From positions 135,987,240 to 136,051,239 of the forward strand of contig CM077013.1 of the NCBI GenBank assembly GCA_039090855.1: DNA of 64,000 nt, written 5' to 3'. A program made the translations under genes and the position numbers. A model generated the notes under the pieces. That model saw nothing but the letters and a program-made list of their open reading frames with translations. It did no database searches and was not told the DNA's origin. Shown piece by piece: positions 11,169 to 20,369 of the stretch. Positions within the stretch are counted from its first letter, which is position 1, and each line of letters begins with the position of its first letter. Origin of the DNA: Macrothele yani. Lineage: Eukaryota > Arthropoda > Arachnida > Araneae > Macrothelidae.

Positions 11169-12304
11169 TACACGGTTGTATCTGAATAATATAACGACTA
11201 GTAGAATCACCGTGTACCCGCCCAGGCACGTCTCAGAGTGAACGTGACAAGGTCGACCACACGGAGATATAAGCGGGTGGCCAGGACAGATGAGCCATAG
11301 TGCGTCACGTGAGCACAATGGGCAGAGGTAGTGATTTGACGGACGTTTAAAAGGAATGATCATCGGCTACCACGCCTACGATGGAAACATCTCAGAAAAA
11401 AAGACTTCGTGGGCTGTTCGCGAGCTGCTGTAGTAAGCGTGTACCAAGAACGGACCGCTGGCACACCGAGTACCTCATGAGGTCATAACTGTGGAGGCCC
11501 AAAGGCCATCGACCCCAGAGAGGAACGTCACCTCCGTCGACTGGTAAAGGGCAATCGACATGCAACAGGGCAGCAATTGACCACGTAAATGAACGCTGGG
11601 GCATCCAGCTACGCGTCCCCGACAACAGTAGAGCGAACCCTGTTACGCATGGGTCTCCGGAGTCGACGCTGCGTCAATCAAGACACCCATGTTAACCCAG
11701 GTCCATCGGCAACGACGCCTGCAGTTCGCATTGGACTACCGTCATTGGACAGTGGAAGAGCGGGAAAAGGTTGCCTTCTCCGACGAATCGAGGTTTCAAC
11801 TCCACAGAAGTGACATGCGGTGGCGGATACGGCATCAGACGCAAACCAACACACGGATACGCTTGATGGTCAAGTACAGGCCGGCGTTTGCAGTATGCAT
11901 TGTCTGAGGGATGGATCCCTTCAAGTTGGACGTCTACCCTATTGGTGATGGTGTCTACTAACAGGACAATGAGCTGTGCCTCGTCGCTAAGGGGGTGCGT
12001 GACTGGTTCCAGGAACGCCGCAGCGATGTCTGCATTCTCTCTTGGCTGTCGAAATCGCCCGACCTAAATCCCATAGAGCACTTGTGGGAATATTTGGATC
12101 GACAGGTTCGGCGTTCCGACCCACAACCACGTCATCTCCGGGACCTCCGTGCTGTGCTGCAGTCCGAATGGGTACGTGTGTCTCGGGCAACATTCCTGGG
12201 CCTCATTGCGTCCATGCCACGCCGTCTCGCTGCTGTCATACGGACCAAGAGTGGTTATTCCTATTATTAGGTAGATGGTCATATTATTCTGATACGACTG
12301 TGTA
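11169..12304 (+). mobile_element. Tc1-like element (family H), full length
   Basis: Left end TACACGGTTGTATCTGAATA and the complement of the right end TACACAGTCGTATCAGAATA are inverted repeats, and the length is 1,136 bp. Its right end is followed after only two bases by the next Tc1 (12307). Confidence 0.9.
11318..12270 (+). pseudogene. Tc1-like transposase (family H), broken
   Basis: The start is near 11318 (MGRGSDLTDV, then a stop). The helix-turn-helix region is scattered across frames. The DDE half is clearer: VAFSDESRFQLHRSDMRWRI in the ORF at 11689-11907, a damaged second Asp segment (NEL replaces DNA-type residues), then SWLSKSPDLNPIEHLWEYLD with intact Glu in the ORF at 11995-12270. 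The C-terminus is RTKSGYSYY and a stop. At least four lesions. Confidence 0.88.
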
Positions 12305-12306
12305 TA

Positions 12307-13520
12307 TACACTGAAGAGCAATTGATATAGAGACAGCTGGCGTTATGCAAATGTGGCGCTGTGGGCGGCCCTGTAAACGGAAACTACATGACGTATGCAT
12401 CAATCCGACAATATAAGGAGTGATGCGACGGGAATCAGTAAGAGTCGGACGCAGTATGGGTAACACGAAGGGTCTAAGTGCATTTGATCGTGGGAAAATT
12501 GTCGGGCCCCGACGAATGGATCACTCCATCTCGGAAGTCGTGCAGGCACTGAGATTTTCACGAGCCACGGTGTCACGGGTGCACCGTGAGTACATCGAAT
12601 CCGGTAAAACCATCCCTGCAAGGGCCAACTGCCGTGGACAACAGCGTGTGAATGAAAGGGGGTCGTCGTCGGCTAGCTCGCATTGTAACAGCGGATAGAC
12701 GGGCCACTGTGCAAGAAATCACTCGGCAATTTAACGCTGGTGCACAAAAACGTGCAAGCAGCCACACTATCCAGAACCACCTACTCGCTATGGGGTAAAG
12801 AAGCCATCATCCCACGAGGGTACCGCTGCTGACCACACATCACAGGGTGCAAAGATTAGCATGGACGCGGGAACATCGCCACTGGACCCTAGACATGTGG
12901 AAAAATGTTGCCTGGACTGATAAGTCGAGATTCACGTTGGTGCATGAGGATGGCAGGATACGAGTACGGCGCAAACCACATGAAGCGATGGATCCTTCTT
13001 GCCAACAAGGTACTCTTCAAGCTGGTAGGGGTTACATTCTTGTCTGGGGACTGTTTACGTGGACTGAAATGGGACCCCTGGTACGTGTGACATCGTTCCT
13101 CACAGGTCAACGTTACCGGGATATCCTGGACGACCATTTGCTCCCGTTTGTGCGTCTTCAACATTTCACTGGGGACCTCATCCTGCAACAAGACAATGCA
13201 GCTCCCGAATTGTATCCGAATGGTTGGATGAACACTCCACCGACGTGGCCTCGCTTCCTTGGCCAGCTAGGCCACCTGACTTCAATCCCATCGATCACAT
13301 CTGGGATGGCATCGAATGAGATGTTAGAGGCTCTGACCCCCTCCATCAAATCGTCGTGAACTGTGGGAGCTTTTTCAGGGGTCGTGGATCCGTATTGCTT
13401 CTGAACGCTTCCAGTGTCTTGTTGAGTCCATGCCGAGACGAATCGCCGCTGTCATCAGGGCGAAAGGTGGTGCTACATGTTACTAGACAGGTATCTGTAA
13501 TTCAATTGCTCTTCAGTGTA
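12307..13520 (+). mobile_element. Tc1-like element (family B), copy 1
   Basis: Left end TACACTGAAGAGCAATTGA and right end CAATTGCTCTTCAGTGTA are inverted repeats. Length is 1,214 bp. Two sister copies lie at 32871-34078 and 61660-62873, same strand. All three share the leader GCGCTGTGGGCGGCCCTGTA. Confidence 0.95.
12423..13486 (+). pseudogene. Tc1-like transposase (family B, copy 1), broken
   Basis: ATG at 12423, then FDRGKIVGPRRMDHSISEVV and FSRATVSRVHREY (first helix-turn-helix). A frameshift falls after about 80 codons (NERG) and a stop at about 12797. The DDE half opens at 12847: WTDKSRFTLVHEDGRIRVRR (first Asp, with ESR changed to KSR), LVWGLFTW, LILQQDNAAP (second Asp). A frameshift just after NAAP (about 13205) is shared with both sister copies. 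The other frame has PPDFNPIDHIWD, where the catalytic Glu is Asp. The C-terminus ends near 13486. Confidence 0.9.
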
Positions 13521-14490
13521 CATGTTGCTATGGCTTTACTTGCGCTATCAGCTATCTGTAAAAAGGCGAATCATAAAACAATGAAGAAAAATGAAAGAAA
13601 TGCTGTTATGTTCTGTTACCTCAAATTTAAATAGTTCATAGCGACCTTTTGTTACAAAATCAACCCTATTTACAGGTAAAGTAAAATGGAGAATAGTTTG
13701 GTATGCTTGATTTTCCGCGTATTGCTACTTAATAATGATCTATATCAAAGTATCGAAAATATTTTTTAACCAAATAATCCGGTCTTCGAAAGTTTTAAGT
13801 GGAAACATTTTCCGAATATCCTTGACTACGCCTTCCTACAGAAAAGAAATTTTGATTAAGTGTTAATCATTATCAATTCCTAGTTATTTCTGTTGTTTAA
13901 CTATCTACAATCATCGAGTTGACACCGTTTTTGAAAGCCTGAATGAAGAAATATTGTTCAAATCATTTTAGTTCGGAGCAGAAGTGAAAACTAGAAGTTT
14001 ACATTGACTAAATCGTTTTATTAACAAATCCTTCTTGGAAAATGTCTGGATCATAATTGCAACAGGGAAACAGCTCCTTTGTTGTAGCGGAACAATTTAA
14101 CAATGACTCAGAGAAGAAAAAATAAGGTCTATCGGGAAAAGACTTCCATATCTTTTCTCCCACTCACTCTTGTATTTTATGCTTTCGAAATTGTCTCGCA
14201 GTTTCGCAGCAAACAGTTTATTCGGAAATCACGGTAACTTTTGCAAGGTCAAATGAACATAATGCATTTTGAATTAAATTCAGTACAAATTAGCAAAAAG
14301 CGCACGAGGAAACCGCAATATTATTACACCAGGAAAATAAATATGAGTGCTTGCAAGTGTTCGGAGAGAGAATAGGTAATCTAAGAGCCGTGATGTACCT
14401 CTGAGAAACAAAGTGCCTTAGCTGTGAACGGTTGGATGAAACAAACCCAGAAAGAAGACCCTTAAAAATTTTCAATAGCTATTGTGACGT
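13521..14490. other. Gap without a recognised gene
   Basis: AT-rich, no repeat relation recognised, no ORF of note. Confidence 0.4.
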
Positions 14491-14492
14491 GC

Positions 14493-14660
14493 CTGCCCCG
14501 CATGACGCACATGAGATAAAAGCAGATAGCAGTGAGAGCACATGCCGGAGTAGTATAGTGGATAGCACTCGGAGATACGGAGCCGAGGGTTGTGGGTTCG
14601 AATTCGGCCCCTGGCATGAAAATAATGGAGAAATTTACTTCGTCATGGAATTTGCTTTGT
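14493..14660 (+). repeat. tRNA-headed SINE (SINE-6), copy 1
   Basis: A tRNA-like segment at about 14546-14618 has box A-like TAGTATAGTGGATAGCAC and box B GGGTTCGAATTC, and its ends pair (TGCCGG / CTGGCA). The body AATGGAGAAATTTACTTCGT follows. The upstream TGACGTGCCTGC...GACGCACATGAGATAAA and the body are shared with 60223-60395, while the tRNA part differs strongly. It could be a tRNA pseudogene, but the shared flanks favour a retroposon. Confidence 0.7.
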
Positions 14661-15168
14661 TGTGTTCATCATCAAGTATTTTTATTACGAATTATTTTTA
14701 TCAACTTTTATTAAAATTGGAGAACCAACAGGTTAAGAAGAAGAAGAAGGAGAAGAGTTTGAAATCATTGTTTAAGAGTAAAAATTTGATAACTTTTTAT
14801 TCTCTTTTGCTTAGAAATAGTTTCATAAATCTGAAAACTTTTACCAGGAAAAGGCTTTTAATGTTTGGTAGCACATACGTTTTGTGAGAACAAACTTCCT
14901 CCAAAATTAAATATCTGAAATTAAAGCTTCATTCATGATTGACCGCAACTACTTGTCAGACTTTTTAAAAATTTGGTTCTCCAACCTGAAATCAAATGTC
15001 GAAAATGTCGCTAAATCATTCCAGAAACAATACCATTCATCTTAATGGTTTTCTTTTCCAGTTTTAGGTATCATAAAGTTAATTTGTTTATGTCTTACTA
15101 AAGAATAAACTTTAGTTTTTAGTAAGTTTAGTTTTTATTTATTGTAGATGTGTATAAATATCTTTAAA
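14661..15168. other. AT-rich gap
   Basis: No gene or repeat recognised. The open frame at 14432-14887 runs through the SINE and is chance. Confidence 0.4.
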
Positions 15169-15739
15169 TACAGCGTGATTTATAATAATTGTCGGGGTTT
15201 CCGTGTCCTGGCATGGTCAAACCATAACGGACCAAATAAAACTGCCTACATCCTGAACAAATTCACCACGGAAAGTTTTATGCGGCAAAACGGTACCCGC
15301 TGAATTGATGTCATACTTCAAAATGGCGACTGTTCAAGAAAAAGCAAAGTGCGTACTCTGGTTCTTCGAAACATAGTCAGTTATCAAAACGCAAGAAAGC
15401 AGTATGGAAGAGCTCCATCTTTCGATAATGTTATCCGACGTTGGTTAAAGCAGTTTCAAAAGACTGGCAGTGTGCAGCATTAAAAAGGAGCGGAAAGACC
15501 GAGCGCTTCGCCGTCTGATGTTGATCGCTTCCGGGAAGTATTTTCTCGAAGCCCTCGGAAGTCAACGAGACGAGCTGTGTCGCAGTTAGGTATGCCACAA
15601 ACGACTGTTTGGAGAGTTCTGCACAACCACTTACAACTCCATGCGTACAAACTGCAGATTGTACAGGCTTTACAGCGGGACGATAAACCCTGCCGTTTCC
15701 AATTTGCCCAATACATTTTGTCCAGAGTCGCAGCTGATA

Positions 15740-16944
15740 TACACTATATTGACAAAAGTCACAGGACACCTAGAAGAGAAACACAGCGTAGCATTTATTG
15801 ACATACATTAGTACTGTGTCGGTCCACCTTTGGCCTTAATGCATGCACTGATTCTTCGAGACATGCTTTGGACAAGGTTTTAGAACACAGCGATAGGTAT
15901 GCGCTTCCATTCATTACATAATGCTGCCGGTAACTGTTGCTTAGTAGTAGGCTTTTTTTCCAAACTTTTTATGCGGCGCTGTAATTCATCCCATTGGTGC
16001 TCTATGGGATTAAGATCAGGGCTCTGTACTGGCCAGTCCACGCACGATACGGAATTATCGTCAAACAACGCCGTAATAGTCCTTGCTTTATTATTCTGCT
16101 GCTACCAACAAGGCTCGGTTCCATAGCATTGTCACAGTGCTAATAGGGCATAATTGTCCAGAATATCGAGGTAGACGTCCTGGTTAACAGGTTTGTCCAC
16201 GATAACCAATGGGCCGGGACCATGTCACGAAAAACACCCCCACACGAGTACACTGCCAGCTCCAAACTTGACCGTAGGAACAGTACACTGCGCCAAATAG
16301 AGTTCCCCGGCTGCCACCATACCCACACACGACCATTAGACTGATGGATCGTGTATCTGTATTCATCAGTAAATAGGACCCGTTTCAATTGATCTACGGT
16401 CCACGATAAATGTTCTTTACACCATGATAAACGACGAGTAGAATTCCGAGTGGAGATGAAAGGCTTATGAGCAGCAGCACGACAATGGTAACCCATGGAA
16501 CGAAGTTCTCTGAGAATGGTACGTGTACATACCAAGGTTCCAGCATTTTTACTCACCTGTACACTGAGGTCTTGTGCAGTACTCCGTCGATTAGCTGTAA
16601 CGACTTTTCTCAGGCTTTGACGTCATCTATTACTCATTTTCTTTGGTCTGCCGGTAAGGTTTGCTGCTTCAGGTACGCAAAACAGTTGACTTGGGTATGT
16701 TTAAGCACCTCTCAGTTTCTCTTATGGACAGCCCACTAATATAATACCCAACAATCTTTCCTTTTTCAAAGTCAGTTCTCTTCCGCCGCAACATTTTCAC
16801 TCAATCTCACAGTGCGATATGATCGCGGTCAGCTGCAGGCTTGATTTTATGCGGTTTGAAGCTGTACCGTGCATCTTAACAACGCAGCGGATCCGTTTAT
16901 TTCCTTTTGAAGGGGTTTCCAGTGACTGTTGTCAATATAGTGTA
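15740..16944 (-). mobile_element. Tc1-like element (family C), copy 1, nested in the mariner
   Basis: Left end TACACTATATTGACAAAAGT and right end ACTGTTGTCAATATAGTGTA are inverted repeats. Sister copies lie at 25866-27552 and 48076-49319. It is inserted at a TA inside the mariner transposase gene. Confidence 0.93.
15808..16794 (-). pseudogene. Tc1-like transposase (family C, copy 1), broken
   Basis: Minus strand. Starts at 16794 (MLRRKRTDFEKGKIVGYYI), with stops in the first helix-turn-helix. An open stretch at 16140-16556 reads CTRTILRELRSMGYHCRAAA, then LSWTVDQLKRVLFTDEYRYT (first Asp kept, ESR changed to EYR), then slips frame after QPGNSIW. The C-terminal block at 15880-16068 has VDWPVQSPDLNPIEHQWDEL with the catalytic Glu. 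It ends at 15808. A TATAAAA box lies at about 16850. Confidence 0.9.
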
Positions 16945-17676
16945 CAATACCTGCGAACATGGATATTTAGTAATGAAGCAACGTTTTTCGTCTCAGGAAG
17001 GGTACATAGGCATAACTTCAGAATACAGGGATCCGAAAACCCTCTCGCCATTTGAGAAGTCGAACGAGATAGTCAAAAGGTGAACTTCTGGTGCGCTTTG
17101 TCATTATCTGCAGCGTTGGAGCCCTTTTTCTTTGTGGAGAAAACAGTGACAGCGGTGACCTACCTGGACATGTTACAGCTGTATCTGTTGCCCCAGTTGG
17201 AATATCAGCAGCTCAATGTGTTGTTCCAGCACGAGGGCGCACCGCCGCATTGGGATGTTTTCGTCCGAGCATTTCTTGACCTGCTTTTTTCTCGCCTCTC
17301 GGTTGGGCGTGGTGGACCCATTCCGTGGCCTCCACGCTCACCTGATATTACGCCACTGGATTTCTTCCTGTGGGGATACGTGAAAAACATCGTTTACCAG
17401 ACCCTTCTGAACTCCCTCGATGACCTGAAGACCAGAATTAGTGCTGCAATAGCAACAGCAACTCCGCAAATGCTGGCAAACACTTGGCGCGAAATTGATT
17501 ATCGCTTGAATATCTTATGTGCCACTAAAAGCGCGCATGTCCATGTGGTTTAGTAATCTGATGTATTGATTCTACAGGTAATAAAACGTTTAGTTGTCAT
17601 CTGTCATATTCTGTTTACGGTTTTAGTTTGTTGTTTCCCATTTTCCGATTATATGGCACTGAAACTCCGAAAATGA

Positions 17677-17897
17677 CGCCCTGGTGGCGCAGTGGTCTAA
17701 GCGATGGCCTCTTATCATTCGTCCGAAAGGGGTCCGGGTTCCAATCCCGGTGAGGCGTGGATGTTGTGTTTGTCTTAAGGCACTGGCTCTCTCCCTTCCC
17801 TGGAACCACTGACCCTAAATTAGGGACGGGCGACTGCTTATAGCCCATTGAGTTGCTCACGGTGGTCGTTAAACCTCCAATAAAAAAAAACAAAAAC
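17677..17897 (+). repeat. SINE-1 (tRNA-derived), full copy
   Basis: tRNA-like head CCCTGGTGGCGCAGTGGTC (box A) with box B GGGTTCCAATCCC, then the family body (TTGTGTTTGTCTTAAGGCAC, CCCTAAATTAGGGACGGGCG, GTTGCTCACGGTGGTCGTTA) and an A-rich tail. The flanks GAAACTCCGAAAAT and AAACCTCCGACAAT are a likely, slightly diverged target duplication. Confidence 0.93.
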
Positions 17898-17926
17898 CTC
17901 CGACAATAAATATGAATTACCCTGTA

Positions 17927-18325
17927 TTTATTTGAAAAATTTCATGTTAAATTATATACCGTATAAAATTAGTTAGACCTTAATAAATATTAACTGATTG
18001 TAGATTTGCAATATCTGCATTGATTGATCTTCGGTTTACAATTTTTTTTTCAATCTGGCCTCCTAAGCTTGGGCCAATTTCCCATTTGGTCCTTCTCTCC
18101 AAAATTTTGGTGACCACTGCTTTAAAGAAATCTATGCCTTCTTGGGTGAGTTTATGATATCGCTTTAACAGTGTCCATCAGCAGTTCAGGAAATCTAACT
18201 GGAATTAATTCTGGACAGAGTAAATGTAACTGTGAGAAAGTTTTCGCACTGATACGGAATTTTACCACTGATTATCACGATCTCTAATAGAAGAACTTCT
18301 TTTCAGTAGCGACTACATATACACT
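17927..18325. other. AT-rich gap
   Basis: No gene recognised. Confidence 0.4.
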
Positions 18326-19060
18326 GAAGTAGTAAATTATTAGCAGCACCTACCTAAGGACGTGCAGTGCAGCCTTGGCCTGCCTTCGAAACAGCCTAGA
18401 TTAGATGTGTAATGGATTCAGCAAGGTTCTGATATCGTTACACAGGTATGCTCAGTCAAGACGGTGTGATTGTATCCGGAAATTACCAAATGTTCAGTGA
18501 AGGAGGATCTCTCCTGCGAATGGGTCTCACAATCTCTTACTACAGGTGTTTAACGGGGTTAAGGTCTGAAGATCGTGGGACGCATTTTAGCACTTCTACA
18601 GGTATGCTCAGTCAAGAGTATGTGATGGCGTCCGGCAACTGCCGAATGTTCGCCGGAGAAGGTTCTCTCTTACGAATAGCACTCTCAACCTCATACTATA
18701 GTTCAAATGGATTAAGATCTGAGGATCATTGGACCTATTTTAACATTTCTACAGGTATGCTCAGTCAAGTGGATGTGACGGCCTCCGGCAATTGCCGAAT
18801 GTTCGCTGGAGGAGGATCTCTCTTACAAATAACTCTCTCAATCTCATACTACAGGTGTTCGATTGAGTTAAGATCTGAGGATCGTGGGCCCATTTTAGCC
18901 CTTCGAGGTCGCTGTAGTGCTCATGGAACTACTGTGTGACGATCTGACACTTCTGGCATGGCGAATTATCTGGTTGAAAGTAGCTCTGTGTTCACTGAGA
19001 TTTACAATATCTTGTTCGGGATCATACCAAGGGACATTGTCCGGGTTTGTGGGACCATTG
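18326..19060 (-). pseudogene. Tc1-like transposase C-terminal fragment with internal triplication
   Basis: Read on the minus strand, the 5' part has FQPDNSPCQKCQIVTQ, a stop, and FHEHYSDLEGLKWA, corresponding to the second catalytic Asp and the region after it. Next comes SSDLNSIEHL with an intact catalytic Glu. The roughly 52-residue block from SSDLN to LSIPVE then occurs three times in tandem (SSDLNSIEHL, SSDLNPFEL, SSDLNPVKHL) before the tail RYQNLAESI. In-frame stops replace Trp in the usual HLWD. The plus-strand 163-codon ORF (18448-18939) is the antisense of this fragment, not a gene. Confidence 0.82.
18448..18905. repeat. Three tandem units of 153-156 bp from the Tc1 C-terminus
   Basis: ATGCTCAGTCAAG recurs at 18448, 18604 and 18757, giving periods of 156 and 153 bases. 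Units have diverged by perhaps a quarter, so the triplication is old. Each unit spans the transposase section around the catalytic Glu. Confidence 0.93.
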
Positions 19061-19169
19061 GGACAACAGGTGAAAAATAAACTACATCGTATCAAACCAG
19101 TTATCGGAGTCTCGACTCTGCTTTTGCCGGAACTGTAGAGAGGAAGTTGTACAAGCACATTACCGCATT

Positions 19170-19435
19170 GCACTGTAAAAAAATTTCTGAAATTCACGAG
19201 CCACTTTTTGTCATTTCTTCCGTGAATTAACGAAGCATATTTCTGATACAACCTTTTCCGTGAAATGACGAAAAGAAACCTGAATTTCAGGGATTTTTCG
19301 TACGCCAGAAAAAATTCTGATTTTTCCGTTTCCAAGAAGTGTTAACTGATAATTCTGAATTTTCAGAAACTTTTGCGCAATTTCTTTCCTACATGAACGG
19401 AAAATCTCCATTCTCACTTATTTACGCTTTCCAAC
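19170..19435. repeat. AT-rich dispersed repeat (copy 3)
   Basis: Begins CACTGTAAAAAAATTTCTGA. Contains AACCTTTTCCGTGAAATGAC and CTGAATTTTCAGAAACTTTT, shared in variant form with 722-925 (opposite orientation) and 9235-9555. Confidence 0.5.
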
Positions 19436-19975
19436 CGTAGGTTGAAGAAGCGTATATGCTCCAGCTTTATCCGTCTGTCTGCCTGTCCGCACAATAAGTC
19501 GCGTAAAAATGGTTTGATTTCGATGAAATTTTAGAATGATGTAGGACACAATCTGGGGACGAACCCTATTGAAAATGGGCGAAATGGGGTTAAAAGTCAG
19601 GACATAGGAGCGGGATCCATTCCATCGCCCTTATGCATCATAACTTATGTAAAAATGCTTCTATTGCAACAAAACTTTATCATGTTGCTCTGGAGATATA
19701 CTGAACCGGTTCTGTTGAATATCATCGAAATAGGGTCAAAGGTTAAGGCACAGGAGCGAGATTTATTTCACAGCCATTATCCTCATAACTTGACTAAAAA
19801 TTATTCTATTGTGACAAAACTTTAGTATGTTGTTCCGGAAGTATACTGAACCAATTCTGTTTAATATAATCGAAATGGGGTCTAAGGTGAGGGCGTAGGA
19901 GCGAAATTTATTCCACAGCCATCATCCTCATAACTTGAGTACTAACTATTTATACTAACTTTGTGATGTAATACT
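19420..19975 (+). repeat. 146-bp-period repeat block 1
   Basis: Head TTTACGCTTTCCAACCGTAG followed by a CTGTCTGCCTGTCCGC run, then units with GTAAAAATGGTT, GAAATTTTAG, GGGACGAACCCTATTGAAAA, TCAAAGGTCAGGACATAGGA and a CATAACTT end. Unit starts lie at about 19503, 19649, 19793 and 19938. Related blocks are at 22548-23060 and 23990-24620. Confidence 0.88.
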
Positions 19976-20209
19976 CGCAACACTCGCGGGTGGTGACATT
20001 CCTCTGTGGCGGGGGCGTGGCTTAACCGCTTGTTCAAGCCCGACATTTTCATTCGCACAATCCAATATTTATTCAATGTAATATGGGAACCATGGATACG
20101 GATCTCTATGGCAAGTTGCTATTTCTTCGCAATTTTAGCTTACATAGGTCGGCTGTTGTTTTTTTTTTCATAAGACTGTTTATGGATTTAAGTTTGCTTC
20201 CTGACAAGG

Positions 20210-20211
20210 GA

Positions 20212-20251
<40 letters not shown>

Positions 20252-20342
20252 TCTGTCTCTCTCTCTCTCTCTCTCTTTCTTTTCATCTCTCTCTCTCTCT
20301 TTCTTTTTATCTCTCTCTCTTTCTTTTTATCTCTCTCTCATC
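20210..20342. repeat. CT/CA microsatellite
   Basis: About 130 bases of CT dinucleotides with a short (CA)n block and CTTTTT interruptions. Confidence 0.95.
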
Positions 20343-20369
20343 GTTTAAAACGATAATTACATAGGCCAC

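Larger units (their letters stand above)
15323..17553 (+). pseudogene. mariner/IS630-type transposase interrupted by Tc1
   Basis: ATG at 15323 begins MATVQEKAKCVLWFFET (the N-terminal DUF4817-type helix-turn-helix seen in many arthropod transposon proteins), then a stop and frameshifts. The coding sequence is cut at about 15738 by the Tc1. It resumes at 16945 with WIFSNEATFFVSGRVHRHN, where the first catalytic Asp is Asn. A clean C-terminal frame (17080-17553, 157 codons) follows: EKTVTAVTYLDMLQLYLLPQ, LFQHEGAPPHWDVFVR (second Asp position now Glu) and PPRSPDITPLDFFLWGYVKN with the third Asp intact. Two of three catalytic residues are lost. Confidence 0.88.
15169..17926 (+). mobile_element. 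mariner-type element (DUF4817-type transposase) split by a Tc1 and a SINE
   Basis: Left end TACAGCGTGATTTATAATAA and the complement of the right end TACAGGGTAATTCATATTTA are matching inverted repeats, each followed by TTGTCGG-type sequence. The body is interrupted by a complete Tc1 (15740-16944) and, near its 3' end, by a SINE-1 (17677-17897). Removing both leaves about 1.3 kb. A deleted sister copy lies at 55750-56515. Confidence 0.85.

Noticed and set aside
14546..14620. Functional tRNA gene
   Set aside because: The anticodon stem-loop has the wrong size and the flanks match the SINE-6 copy at 60 kb.
18448..18939. 163-codon plus-strand ORF with three similar blocks, like a repeat protein
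   Set aside because: The minus strand reads a Tc1 transposase C-terminus in triplicate, so the ORF is antisense.
20083..20364. 93-codon ORF rich in Ser, Leu and Thr, resembling a membrane protein
   Set aside because: It is translation of the CT/CA microsatellite.
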